From contig MIEI01000002.1 in assembly GCA_002095305.1 (NCBI GenBank), positions 1 through 64,000 of the forward strand: 64,000 nucleotides of DNA, written 5' to 3'. The stretch comes from Pantoea brenneri (GTDB lineage Bacteria > Pseudomonadota > Gammaproteobacteria > Enterobacterales > Enterobacteriaceae). The position numbers and the translations under genes were made by a program. The notes beneath the pieces were generated by a model, which worked only from the letters and a program-made list of their open reading frames with translations, did no database searches and had not been told where the DNA came from. Of the stretch, positions 46,075 to 55,273 are shown piece by piece. How positions within the stretch are numbered: the first letter of the stretch is position 1; the number at the start of each line of letters is the position of its first letter.

Positions 46075-47253
46075 ATGCATGATAAACGTTATCGCATTAC
46101 CTTGTTGTTTAACGCTAACAAGGTGTATGACCGTCAGGTTGTTGAGGGCGTCGGGGAATATCTACAGGCGTCGCAAACCGACTGGGACATTTTCATTGAG
46201 GAGGACTTCCGCTGCCGCATCGACAATATTCGGGAGTGGCTGGGCGACGGCGTGATCGCCGATTACGACGATCGCTCAATCGAAACCCTGCTGTCGAATG
46301 TGCCGGTGCCGATCGTCGGCGTTGGCGGCTCATATCACCGACAGGAGGATTATCCGCCGGTGCATTACATCGCCACCGATAATGCCGCGCTGGTGGAGCG
46401 GGCGTTTATGCATCTCAAAGAGAAAGGCATCAACCGCTTTGCCTTTTACGGTTTGCCGGCTTCAAGCGGCAAGCGCTGGGCGCAGGAACGGGAACAGGCA
46501 TTTCGTCAGCTGGTGATGCGGGAGCGCTATCAGGGGGTGGTCTATCAGGGCATGGAGACCGCGCCGGAAAACTGGCAGCACGCTCAGAACCGGCTCGCCG
46601 ACTGGCTGCAGACGCTGCCACCGCAAACCGGCATTATCGCCGTCACCGACTCACGGGCGCGCCATCTGCTGCAGGCCTGTGAGCATCTGAAAATTCCGGT
46701 GCCGGAAAAGCTGGCGGTTATCGGCATTGATAACGAAGAGCTGACGCGCTATCTGTCGCGCGTCGCGCTCTCATCGGTGGCGCAGGGCTCGCGGCAAATG
46801 GGTTACCAGGCGGCCAAACTGCTGCACCGCCTGCTGGATAAGCAGCCGCTACCGCTTCAGCGCATCCTGGTGCCGCCGGTCAAAGTGATCGCCCGTCGCT
46901 CTACCGACTTCCGTTCGCTGCGCGATCCTGCCGTCATTCAGGCGATGCATTACATCCGCTTTAACGCCTGTAAGGGCATTAAGGTGGAGCAGGTGCTGGA
47001 TGCCATCGGCCTGTCACGATCCAATCTGGAAAAACGGTTTCGCGATGAAACCGGCGACACCATTCATGCGATGATCCACCGTGAAAAGCTGGAAAAAGCC
47101 CGCGAACTGCTGGCATCGTCGTCACTCAATATCAATGAAATCTCGCAGATGTGCGGTTATCCGTCCCTGCAGTATTTCTATTCGGTCTTCAGGAAAGGGT
47201 ACGACACCACGCCGAAAGAGTATCGCCAGCTTTATGGTGAAAACGTGTTGTAG
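46075..47253 (+). CDS. xylR: Xylose operon activator XylR (AraC family)
   Basis: Xylose-responsive activator of xylAB and xylFGH. N-terminal periplasmic-binding-like domain (about 1-270; LFNANKVYDRQVVEGVGEYLQ, VGVGGSYH) that binds xylose, and C-terminal AraC helix-turn-helix pair (about 285-388; MHYIRFNACKGIKVEQVLDAIG, SQMCGYPSLQYFYSVF). 392 residues, like E. coli. 92 bases after xylH on the same strand. Confidence 0.96.
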   Translation: MHDKRYRITLLFNANKVYDRQVVEGVGEYLQASQTDWDIFIEEDFRCRIDNIREWLGDGVIADYDDRSIETLLSNVPVPIVGVGGSYHRQEDYPPVHYIATDNAALVERAFMHLKEKGINRFAFYGLPASSGKRWAQEREQAFRQLVMRERYQGVVYQGMETAPENWQHAQNRLADWLQTLPPQTGIIAVTDSRARHLLQACEHLKIPVPEKLAVIGIDNEELTRYLSRVALSSVAQGSRQMGYQAAKLLHRLLDKQPLPLQRILVPPVKVIARRSTDFRSLRDPAVIQAMHYIRFNACKGIKVEQVLDAIGLSRSNLEKRFRDETGDTIHAMIHREKLEKARELLASSSLNINEISQMCGYPSLQYFYSVFRKGYDTTPKEYRQLYGENVL

Positions 47254-47762
47254 CCGTGGGGCCAGGCCGGTCCAGGTGATACTGGCCGACCGCTCGCCTC
47301 TAAATCCTATCGTTCATAAAAGCGGCGGGATGGAAATTATATTTCATCCGCCGGACAAAACCGACTCATCGGACCAAAGTCAGGCCAGCCGCCGACAGGG
47401 TGAATGGCATGGAATACTCATTATAACCTTATAAATCATCGGATTAATAAGCAACTTTTCCCCTCTCATCCTGTAGGCGTTTTTACGCCTCCCCCAGGCT
47501 TTCAGGCTGCTGTCAGCGGAAAAAATGTCGCTCGGCCAGCCCGCTGCCGTTGAGAAAAAACGGGCTCAGGCAGCATATTGCTGTTTATTATCCTGATTAA
47601 TAACCCTTTTTATGATGGTTTTACCTCAGCGCCTCCACAAAATTTTCGAACCCCGCTCACATTTCCGAAAGAATTAATCCAAATTATCTGATTTAGAAAA
47701 TATATTTCACTGGTGCTTGATCGCTGAAGCCCGTAAACCTCTGACAACTATGCCCCCTCTTT
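47254..47762. other. Non-coding gap after xylR
   Basis: About 510 bases without a supportable gene. A short hairpin AGGCGT-TTTT-ACGCCT lies near 47476-47491, and A+T-rich sequence from about 47580 to 47720 could carry the promoter of the next gene. No conserved RNA was recognised. Confidence 0.45.
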
Positions 47763-47781
47763 CTGAACCGTTTCGGTTCAG
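47763..47781. promoter_or_regulatory. Palindromic operator candidate before the sugar porter
   Basis: CTGAACCGTTTCGGTTCAG: perfect 8-bp arms around TTT, 26 bases before the start codon. Shape and length suit a LacI-family or ROK repressor. The nearest regulator is the ROK gene at 49290-50423. Confidence 0.65.
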
Positions 47782-47806
47782 GCAGTAGAGAACAGGAGCC
47801 TGAAAA

Positions 47807-49258
47807 ATGGAAACCCGGCAAAAACGCTACAACATGAAATATGTCATGCTCTGTTGCACCGTCGCCGCCTTTGGCGGTCTGCTGATGGGCTATGACTCGT
47901 CGATTATCTCCGGCGCCATCGAACCGCTCAGTGACTATTTTCAGCTCACCCCGGCAGAAACCGGCTGGGCGGTATCAAACATCCTGCTGGGCAGCCTGGT
48001 CGGCTGTTTTATTGCGCCAAAGCTCAGTGATAAATTCGGCCGCAAAAAATCGCTCGCGATTACTGCGCTGCTGTTTACCGCCTCGGTGGTTGGTACCGCA
48101 ATCGCCCATAACTTTTTCACCTTTGTCGCGTTCCGTATCCTGGGCGGCCTGGCGATTGGTCTGGCGTCAGTGATCTCGCCGATTTATCTGGCGGAGCTGT
48201 CGCCGTCGAAATTTCGCGGCCGGACCAGCGCGCTCTACGCTGTCTGCTGCGTTGGTGGTCAATCGGTGGTGCTGCTGACTAACTATTTCATCAACAAATC
48301 GATGTTGCCCGAGGCGATGGTGGATATCGGCTGGCGTTACATTCTGGCTACCGCGCTGGTGCCCTGTGCGCTGTTCATCTTTTTCATTGCCTTTATCCCG
48401 GAATCACCACGCTGGAACGTGCTGAAAGGCAAAGATAAAGAAGCGCTGGATACCCTGAGCAAAATCTCTAACCCGGCGCACGCCGAGAGCGTATTCAATG
48501 AGATTAAGCACTCGTTTTCTGATGAAGCCGCCAGCCGCCATAAAGCCCGCTTCCGTCTGAATAAAACCACGCTGCCGCTGTTGATCATCGGTATTGGTCT
48601 GGCAGTCGGTAATCAGATCAGCGGCATCAACGTGATTCAGTATTTCGGCCCGACGCTGCTGAAAAATGTCTCCGGCAGCACCGATTCGGCGCTACTACAG
48701 ACTTTCTGGCTGTCAGTCTGCCAGTTTGTCGGCGTGCTGATGGGGATGGCGCTGATCGATAAGGTCGGACGGCGTAAGCTATTGCTGCTGGGGGCGATCA
48801 CCTCTGCCATTTTCCTCGCCTATACCTTTATCGCGTTCTATTACCGCCTGCCGGGTCTGCTGGCGGTGGTGGGATTGTTTGCCTATATGGTGTTCTTTGG
48901 TATGACCTGGGGACAGATTGTCTGGACCGTGCTGGGCGAGCTGTTTCCCACGGAAATCCGATCAATCTGCGTCGGCATCTCAATCTGTGCCATGTCGGTG
49001 GCGAACTTTATTATCAGCACCACCTTTCCGATTCTCAACAGCAACACCGTGCTGCTGGAGATGTTCCACGGCGGCTTCCCGCTGCTGCTGTTCGCGCTGT
49101 TTTCGCTCGGCATGTACTTCTTCACCTTCCGCTACCTGCCGGAAACGGCCGGAATGCCGCTGGAGAAAATCCACGCACGCGTACTGGAGAAGTTTAATAT
49201 CGACCCACGCGAAGCGGACGAGACGGTTAGCGTGCCGGTAAGTGACGTCCGATCATAA
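47807..49258 (+). CDS. MFS sugar porter (GalP/XylE/IolT type)
   Basis: Proton-linked sugar uptake protein of the MFS sugar porter family, 483 residues, twelve helices. Family signatures: GYDSSIISGAI in helix 1, SDKFGRKK in loop 2-3, PESPRW before the central loop, ISGINVIQYFGPTLL in helix 7, DKVGRRK in loop 8-9, and PETAGMPLEKI at the end. The substrate is unknown; being next to xyl, xylose or a related sugar or polyol is possible. A perfect palindrome stands just upstream, and a ROK regulator gene converges on it downstream. Confidence 0.75.
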   Translation: METRQKRYNMKYVMLCCTVAAFGGLLMGYDSSIISGAIEPLSDYFQLTPAETGWAVSNILLGSLVGCFIAPKLSDKFGRKKSLAITALLFTASVVGTAIAHNFFTFVAFRILGGLAIGLASVISPIYLAELSPSKFRGRTSALYAVCCVGGQSVVLLTNYFINKSMLPEAMVDIGWRYILATALVPCALFIFFIAFIPESPRWNVLKGKDKEALDTLSKISNPAHAESVFNEIKHSFSDEAASRHKARFRLNKTTLPLLIIGIGLAVGNQISGINVIQYFGPTLLKNVSGSTDSALLQTFWLSVCQFVGVLMGMALIDKVGRRKLLLLGAITSAIFLAYTFIAFYYRLPGLLAVVGLFAYMVFFGMTWGQIVWTVLGELFPTEIRSICVGISICAMSVANFIISTTFPILNSNTVLLEMFHGGFPLLLFALFSLGMYFFTFRYLPETAGMPLEKIHARVLEKFNIDPREADETVSVPVSDVRS

Positions 49259-49289
49259 AAAGGCAGCACTCGCTGCCTTATCTGGCGGG

Positions 49290-50423
49290 TTAACCGACCC
49301 GCTGTTCGGTCTGCTCAATCACCGCCAGCGCCAGCCCATTGGCCGGATCGATGCGGTTTTCAAGGAAAAGCAGCTGGGTATGGGCGGCGGTAAAGGCGAG
49401 GGCGCTGGCCTGGGTGGTATCGCGCACCGCCTTGCAAAAGGCCTGGCTGGCGCTCCACGGACAATCGATCATGATGGTCGCCGGATTGAGCAGCAGCATG
49501 ATCTGACTCAGCGCCGCACCCAGATAGCTACCAGCCTGCGCCATCACCTCATCCACTATTCGCGGTGCGCTGTCGCGGTTCTGCCAGCTCAGGCCGGGCT
49601 GGCGCTGCGCCAGCTGCTGTTGCACTGCCGGCTGGCTGATTAACGCCTCAAGGCAGCCCCGTCGGCCGCAGCTGCAGCGCGGGCCGTCAGGCTGAACGGT
49701 CAGGTGGCCCGCCTCACCGGCAGTCCAGCTGTGTCCGGTAAAAACTTCGCCGTGCTGCACCTGCGCCCCACCAATCCCCTCTGAGATGCGCAGATAAAAG
49801 TGGCCGCTGTCGACGGAGAGCCCGCGCTGCTGTACTGCCAGCAGCGCAGCGGCCTTTACGTTGTTCATGATGCGGATCGGTAGCCGTACCTGCTTCCGCA
49901 GCGCGGTCAGCAGATCCACATCCTGCCAGTCGAGGTGTGATGAGAGATGCATCCAGCCGCGCCGGGGATCAACGATGCCGGGAAAGCCGAGGCCTATCCC
50001 CAGCAAATCGGGGTAGCGCTCGGCCAGCTCACGACACAGCATCGACAGCTCAGCCAGCAGCCGGGTCGGATTTTCAGTGTCGGTACGCAGCGTCTGTTCG
50101 GCCAGTACCTGAGAAAAGTAGTCGCAGACCCGCCAGTGAATCACATTGCGTTCCACCATTACGCCTGCGCTCTTCAGCTTCTCCGGGCGCAGGGTAATCT
50201 CGATTTTAGGGCGTCCTGCTGCTGCCACGCTGACCGGTCCCAGCTCCTCAATTAACTCCTGCTCCAGCAAATCATCAATGATCAGTGAGACGGTATTTTT
50301 GCTGAGCGATAAGGTCTGGGCCAGATCCTGGCGCGAGGTGATGCGCAGTTTTCGCAACTGCGTCATGACCCGCTTTTGGTTGTTAAGTCGCAGTAACGCG
50401 GGACCTTTTCCGTTCGCTTTCAT
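49290..50423 (-). CDS. ROK-family transcriptional regulator
   Basis: NagC/Mlc/XylR-type repressor. N-terminal winged helix (about 15-70; LRKLRITSRQDLAQTLSLSKNTVSLIIDDLL) and a sugar-kinase-like ROK domain with GIGLGFPGIVD, EAGHLTV and the zinc motif CSCGRRGCLE. 377 residues from ATG 50423; a GTG 15 bases upstream is an alternative. Neither start has a strong ribosome-binding site. It converges with the sugar porter and is followed upstream by an SSS symporter on the same strand; it probably controls one or both carriers. The inducer is unknown. Confidence 0.78.
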   Translation of the reverse strand: MKANGKGPALLRLNNQKRVMTQLRKLRITSRQDLAQTLSLSKNTVSLIIDDLLEQELIEELGPVSVAAAGRPKIEITLRPEKLKSAGVMVERNVIHWRVCDYFSQVLAEQTLRTDTENPTRLLAELSMLCRELAERYPDLLGIGLGFPGIVDPRRGWMHLSSHLDWQDVDLLTALRKQVRLPIRIMNNVKAAALLAVQQRGLSVDSGHFYLRISEGIGGAQVQHGEVFTGHSWTAGEAGHLTVQPDGPRCSCGRRGCLEALISQPAVQQQLAQRQPGLSWQNRDSAPRIVDEVMAQAGSYLGAALSQIMLLLNPATIMIDCPWSASQAFCKAVRDTTQASALAFTAAHTQLLFLENRIDPANGLALAVIEQTEQRVG

Positions 50424-50551
50424 GGCGAATTCACCCACCAGAGGAGAAAGAATTCAGTGTATCAGCCCGTACGTATTCGTCATCCCACACTTTTGCGTAC
50501 TATTTCACACAACCAGGCGAGATCCGGCCGATCGGTCGGCGTCTGAGCGGC

Positions 50552-52063
50552 TTAACTCAGGGTTTTATGCCGCCAGACCGCTTCCGGCGATGCCGAACGA
50601 TCCTGATTAAGCGCGCTCAGCAGCATATCGACCTGTGGGCTGACGGGCGAGCGACGCAGCCAGCCGAGCAGGGTAAACAGCAACAGCGAGGACAATACCG
50701 GTGCCGCCACCTGAGTTGCCAGGCTGGCATCGTCAATCACAAACCGCACGAAGAAGAAGGTCCCGACGCCTGCCGCCCAACTGACCAGCGCTGCGGTGCT
50801 GCCAGATCGACGGAAAGCGGGCAGCAAACCCAGCAGCATCGGGATCGATATCGGCCCGACCAGCCCGCCAAACCAGATAACCAGTAGCGACAATACGCCG
50901 CCGAACCGGCTGGCATTCAGGGCAATCACCAGAGTGGTGATAATAAACAGGAAGGTGGTGCAGCGTGCCACCCGCAGCGAACTCTGGCCGCGAGGAAAGG
51001 CACGCGGCCAGATGGTGGGCAGAATATCGCGGGTCACCACCGCCGTAATGGCGTTGGCGTCAGACGAGGTCATTGAGAGGGTATGGGTGAACATCGCAAC
51101 CAGCATCAGCCCGATCAGCCCGTCAGGCAGTAACTGCATCGCCATCAGCGACCAGGCGCGTGACGGGTCGGCCAGATTGGGAAACAGCAGCGGTGCAGCC
51201 CACATCGGCCAGAACAGCACCAGCGGCCAGATCAGGTAGAGGGCAGCAGAGAGCAGTGCCGCCTTGCGCGCTTCGCGTCCGTCCGGTGCGGCAATAAACC
51301 GCTGCGCCAGGTTCCAGGTTCCGCCGTTGTAGCTCAGGGTGTAGATCAGCAGGTAGGCAAAGGTAAAGCCAGTGGTGTAAGGTCCCTGCACAATCTGAAG
51401 GTGGCTGGCCGGTAGCCGATCCCAGATAGTCAACAGCGCGCCGATGCCGCCGAGCTGGAGTCCAACCGCCACCAGCATCACAATGGCGGCGACAAACTGC
51501 ACGATGAACTGACCAAAATCGTTGCAGGCATCGGCCCACAGTCCGCCGATCACGCTGTAAAACAGACTTAATCCGCCTGCAATGCAGATGCCGAACAGCG
51601 GGTCGAGACCGGTGAAGACGTTGATAATCACCGCGATGGCGGCCCATTTGGCCCCGACATCTACCGTTTTCAGCAGCACGCCGCTGCACGCCAGTACCAT
51701 CTGGGTCGGCAGGTTATAGCGGGTCAGCAGATACTCGGTGGGGGATTCAATCTGCATGTAACGACGCAGCCTGGCCCAGCGCGGGGCAAACAGCGAGGAG
51801 CCGATCAATACCGCCAGCGAAATAGGCAGCGCCCACCAGAACCAGATCGTAATGCCCATGTTGTAAGCCACCGCGCCGTAGGCAACAAAAACCGCGGCGC
51901 TGTAGCCAGACATATGATGGGAAACGCCGGAGAGCCACCAGGGCATCCGGCCACCGGCAGTAAAGAAGTCACGGGTATTGCCGACCCTGCGCATCGCCCA
52001 CAGCGTGATCAGCACAATCATCAGCGCGTAGAGCGCTATTACAGCGTAATCGAGCAGGCTCAT
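50552..52063 (-). CDS. Sodium:solute symporter (SSS family), substrate unknown
   Basis: 503-residue membrane protein of the SSS/SLC5 family with about thirteen helices. Recognisable are the N-terminal TRDFFTAGGRMPWWLSGVSHHMSGYSAAVF segment, GGLWADACNDFGQFIVQF in the core, and SMTSSDANAITAVVTRDI, which contains the Ser/Thr residues of the sodium site in this family. ATG 52063 is chosen because GGAG lies six bases upstream. No catabolic gene accompanies it; the ROK gene downstream is the likely regulator. A sugar or glycoside substrate is inference. Confidence 0.75.
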   Translation of the reverse strand: MSLLDYAVIALYALMIVLITLWAMRRVGNTRDFFTAGGRMPWWLSGVSHHMSGYSAAVFVAYGAVAYNMGITIWFWWALPISLAVLIGSSLFAPRWARLRRYMQIESPTEYLLTRYNLPTQMVLACSGVLLKTVDVGAKWAAIAVIINVFTGLDPLFGICIAGGLSLFYSVIGGLWADACNDFGQFIVQFVAAIVMLVAVGLQLGGIGALLTIWDRLPASHLQIVQGPYTTGFTFAYLLIYTLSYNGGTWNLAQRFIAAPDGREARKAALLSAALYLIWPLVLFWPMWAAPLLFPNLADPSRAWSLMAMQLLPDGLIGLMLVAMFTHTLSMTSSDANAITAVVTRDILPTIWPRAFPRGQSSLRVARCTTFLFIITTLVIALNASRFGGVLSLLVIWFGGLVGPISIPMLLGLLPAFRRSGSTAALVSWAAGVGTFFFVRFVIDDASLATQVAAPVLSSLLLFTLLGWLRRSPVSPQVDMLLSALNQDRSASPEAVWRHKTLS

Positions 52064-52253
52064 GGCTGACTCCACCGGGTCACTCGCCTGGCCGGCAATC
52101 CGGCGGCGCAGCGCGGAAGGCAGACCAACAGCAGGGTGACTGAAAACGAATCGATCCGGCGGCGTTACGCAGGCTAAGCGCAGAGGTGACGCTCAGCCGT
52201 GTGGGTAGTCCGGCGGGCAATACAGCAGGCTGCCCGCCGCAGCGGGCAGGGTA

Positions 52254-52994
52254 TTAATATTCGTCGCCACGCACCCGGCTGCGATAACTTTCCCAGTCGA
52301 AGCGCACCCACAGGCTGTTGCCGAGGCGCATCCGGTCCATGACGCGTTCGCCAAGCAGGGTGTTCATCTCATTGGGATTAAGGTTGGTTAACATGCCGGT
52401 TGGGCGCTTCGACGAGGAGCGGCGATCGACAATCTGGTTGATGATCACTTTTTCGTAGCGGGATTCGCTCTGCATGCCGATCTCATCAATCACCAGCAGG
52501 TCAACGCTGCTGAGATCCTGAAGCAGTCGCTCTTCAGTAATGCCGCTGCTGCCGCTGAAGGTGCCCTTCATGCTCGACATCAGATCGGCGACCGTCACAA
52601 TCAGCACGCTTTTACCGCGCAGGATCAGGTCGTTGCCAATTGCGGCTGCCAGATGATTTTTACCGGTGCCGGGGCGGCCCGAAAAGACAAAGCTGGCGAT
52701 GCTACCCTCGAATTCGGCCGCATACTGTCGCGCTTGTTCCAGTGCCTTACGCTGGCCTTCATTTTCGACACGGTAGTTGTCGAAAGAACAGTTAATATGC
52801 AGTTCGCGAATACCGGATCGGCCCATAATGCGCTGCATTTTCATTGCGCGATTCTCACGCACAATGGCTTCAGAGCGCAAACGGCCTTGTTCCTGGTTCC
52901 AGGCCAAAAGTTCTTCACCATTAGTGAACTTTGGTCGGGTACCTGCGGGCATCATTCTTTTCAGGCGACTAAAGAGATCGTTTGGCGTTTTCAT
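52254..52994 (-). CDS. dnaC: Replicative helicase loader DnaC
   Basis: AAA+ ATPase that loads DnaB helicase at oriC and at PriA-dependent restarts. 246 residues: N-terminal DnaB-binding part (about 1-75; RENRAMKMQRIMGRSGI), Walker A SGRPGTGKN (105-113), Walker B LLVIDEIG, sensor segment GMLTNLN, arginine finger region GERVMDRMRL. Its start overlaps the dnaT stop (TAATG), so translation is coupled. Confidence 0.96.
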   Translation of the reverse strand: MKTPNDLFSRLKRMMPAGTRPKFTNGEELLAWNQEQGRLRSEAIVRENRAMKMQRIMGRSGIRELHINCSFDNYRVENEGQRKALEQARQYAAEFEGSIASFVFSGRPGTGKNHLAAAIGNDLILRGKSVLIVTVADLMSSMKGTFSGSSGITEERLLQDLSSVDLLVIDEIGMQSESRYEKVIINQIVDRRSSSKRPTGMLTNLNPNEMNTLLGERVMDRMRLGNSLWVRFDWESYRSRVRGDEY

Positions 52995-53530
52995 TATTCA
53001 CCTCGGAAACCATCAGGAATATCGTAGTCAGTACTGCTGATTTGAGTGATATCGCGCTTCGGTTGCCCGCCGTTGGCGGCACGGTTCATCTGGATGCTTC
53101 GCGCCAGCTTTTGTTGCCACTGAACATGGTGAAACAGCCGGCCCTCTGCCTGCCAGTAGGCGACAAAAGCGGCCAGCTCGCTGGCAGTCACCGGTTCACT
53201 GAGCGCCACGCCCCAGATGGCGGCCTGGCGGGTAAAATCCGCGTCTGGCTGCCAGCCAGCATACATCGCGAACTTACCAACCGGCGCAGAGATTGCCGCA
53301 GGCGCATCGTCATACAGGCTGTCATCCAGCGCCACATCATTTGGCTGTCGGGCAGCGGCTTCCAGCGCCAGTAACTGCGCCAGACGCGCCGGGGTGATGG
53401 CGTACATCACCGGCGCGTAATCCTCTAATACCGCCAGCGTACCGTTTTCCGCCTGTTGCAGCGCGGTCAGCGGGTCCTGACGGAAGGCATCCAGGCCAAT
53501 GAGCGTTGAAGTTAAGATTTTGACTGACAT
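52994..53530 (-). CDS. dnaT: Primosomal protein DnaT
   Basis: Component of the PriA-PriB-DnaT primosome that restarts stalled forks. 178 residues; N-terminal [23 protein letters not shown] and C-terminal single-strand-DNA-binding part with [23 protein letters not shown] and [12 protein letters not shown]. It is coupled to dnaC as in E. coli, but in E. coli this pair lies far from the tag/yiaD and xyl genes. Confidence 0.95.
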   Translation of the reverse strand: MSVKILTSTLIGLDAFRQDPLTALQQAENGTLAVLEDYAPVMYAITPARLAQLLALEAAARQPNDVALDDSLYDDAPAAISAPVGKFAMYAGWQPDADFTRQAAIWGVALSEPVTASELAAFVAYWQAEGRLFHHVQWQQKLARSIQMNRAANGGQPKRDITQISSTDYDIPDGFRGE

Positions 53531-53637
53531 GAAAAGACCTGAGGTTAACGAACACCTTGCGCCGGGGCAGTACCGCCGACGCAGAAGTGTTTATTGTACC
53601 TTTTTTAACGTTGCGGATCGCTCAAAAAGCGCGACCA

Positions 53638-54315
53638 TTATGAGTGAGAGGTCACCGGGGAGGTTGCATGACGGGCAGAGGCGGGTTGGGTCGCACTGAC
53701 GGCAACGGCAACCGGGCGGGTTTGCCATAAATAGCGCACCGAGGCCAGCCAGCACAGGCCGTAACCCAGCAGTTCGGTTCCCTCTTCCGCCATGTTTTTA
53801 ACCACACGGTTATAATCGCCCAGCATCAGGTGCTGCCACAGCGAATGAATGCCAAACAGGCGGGAAAAGACCAGCACCACCAGAAAGCCGGAGGCCATCA
53901 CCGGCCAGCTACGGTGCTGCACCAGTCTGGCCAGCGCGTGCAGGGTTTTGTTCGGCGTCCGCAGCGCGACCGCAAGGCATCCGGCAGTTACCGCCAGCGC
54001 GAACCAGATCCAGCTGCCGTGCTGGATGGTATCAAACACAAAGTCGAGTTCGCGGATCAGCATGCAGCTATAGAAGCCCGCCACTAAGGTCAGCGCACCA
54101 CGCTGCGCCGGACGGCGCTGAGCGGCAATAAAGAACAGGGCGGCAATCACCGCCAGCATGATTTCCTGGGTGGTTTCAGTAAAAGAGGTTTCGTGCAGCG
54201 CATCATTCATCCAGGCCACATCAATATAGATGGGCAATATCATCAGAGCGAGAAAGAGTGCTGCCAGTATGAAGACCGTTATTTCACGGCCAATAATTGT
54301 CAAATCGTTGCGCAT
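53638..54315 (-). CDS. Six-helix inner-membrane protein of unknown function
   Basis: 225 residues that I do not recognise. Hydrophobic helices lie at about residues 10-31, 50-66, 73-87, 102-118, 137-152 and 181-198. Charged or polar residues between helices (FTETTQEIML, IRELDFVFDT, AEEGTELLGY) could be functional. The C-terminal tail is soluble and rich in Ala/Ser/Thr. The start has no clear ribosome-binding site. It lies upstream of dnaT on the same strand with a 107-base gap. Confidence 0.6.
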   Translation of the reverse strand: MRNDLTIIGREITVFILAALFLALMILPIYIDVAWMNDALHETSFTETTQEIMLAVIAALFFIAAQRRPAQRGALTLVAGFYSCMLIRELDFVFDTIQHGSWIWFALAVTAGCLAVALRTPNKTLHALARLVQHRSWPVMASGFLVVLVFSRLFGIHSLWQHLMLGDYNRVVKNMAEEGTELLGYGLCWLASVRYLWQTRPVAVAVSATQPASARHATSPVTSHS

Positions 54316-54390
54316 AGTGTTACCAGTATAATGATTAGCGGACTCATTATATTTTAAACGCTCAACGCCCTTTCTCTTTTTATGCCCCGC

Positions 54391-55091
54391 TCAGAAGCTG
54401 GCGCTGATGCCGAGGCTATACAGCAACGGCTCATCACCATTCAGCGCACTGTTTTGTGAAAACGAAGCGAAAGCCGCCAGATTACTGTTCAGCGGCAGTT
54501 GCGCGCTGACGCTGAGATCGATTCCGCTCTCCTGACGGGTCCCGATCACCGCATCGCGCCGATCGTTTTGTGGCGATTCCGCCAGTGGATGGCTGTAGCT
54601 CAGCTGGGCCCACGGCGTAATCCATCCCTGCTGCATATCGACACGCCAGCCGACGCTGGCAATCTGTTCACGGCTCTGCTGATCGCTGTAATCGCACTGC
54701 AGACAGTTCATCTGCGGCGGATCGACCGCATATTGCGCCACGGGACCGGTAGTGAAGGATTCGCCAACCGGCAGATCGACCCCGGCGCGATAGCGTTTTC
54801 CGAGCGGCGTGCTGCCGACGATGCCGGTTTCACTGTGCAACTCTACCGGCAGGCTGCCGGAGAATTGAGCGCAGCCTCGAACAGAGCGCGATTTTCGTCA
54901 CTGAAGTCGAGCGAGGTGCGGGAGATCTTCTCTGCCAGAATGGTGTTGTAGTCGGGCGGCGGGGTGATGATCGCGGGCGCAGCAAAGTCGCCGCCCCAGG
55001 CAAAGGTCGGTTGCGTCAACAGTAACAGTCCTGCACTGCACCAGCCGCGTATCCGATAGCGCTGGTCTCTCCACCCACTTTTCTGCAACAT
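54391..55091 (-). CDS. Small outer-membrane beta-barrel (autotransporter-like), probably frameshifted
   Basis: The first part (55091 to about 54866) has a signal peptide (GWCSAGLLLLTQPTFAWGG) and a linker DYNTILAEKISRTSLDFSDENR. The second part, one frame over, reads FSGSLPVELHSETG and continues with amphipathic strands (ASVGWRVDMQQGWITPWAQLSYSHPL, AAFASFSQNSAL) ending LYSLGISASF, with the C-terminal Phe usual for outer-membrane barrels. One added base near 54865 joins them into about 233 residues. It resembles the translocator domain of autotransporter esterases but has no passenger. It could be a sequence error or a decayed gene. GGAG lies five bases before the ATG. Confidence 0.5.
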
Positions 55092-55273
55092 ACGATCTCC
55101 AGTCGGGGCTGAAGTTATTCCCGGGGAAACTGGATTAACCACCGGTTTGCGATCTTGTTTTACCCGTCGTTATATAACCCATCGTCGTATAGCCGTTAGT
55201 TGTTCAACTATTAACCGATTGTTTCTAAGATCAAGCGGCCCGATAAAATATTTCCGCGATAAGGAATCAGATA

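Noticed and set aside
47470-47600. Small RNA gene after xylR
   Set aside because: The hairpins are short and no promoter-terminator pair of proper spacing was found.
49290-52063. ROK regulator plus symporter as part of the xylose regulon
   Set aside because: XylR with its own sites is already present, and the ROK and symporter genes have no shared control element with xyl that I can see; left as a separate group.
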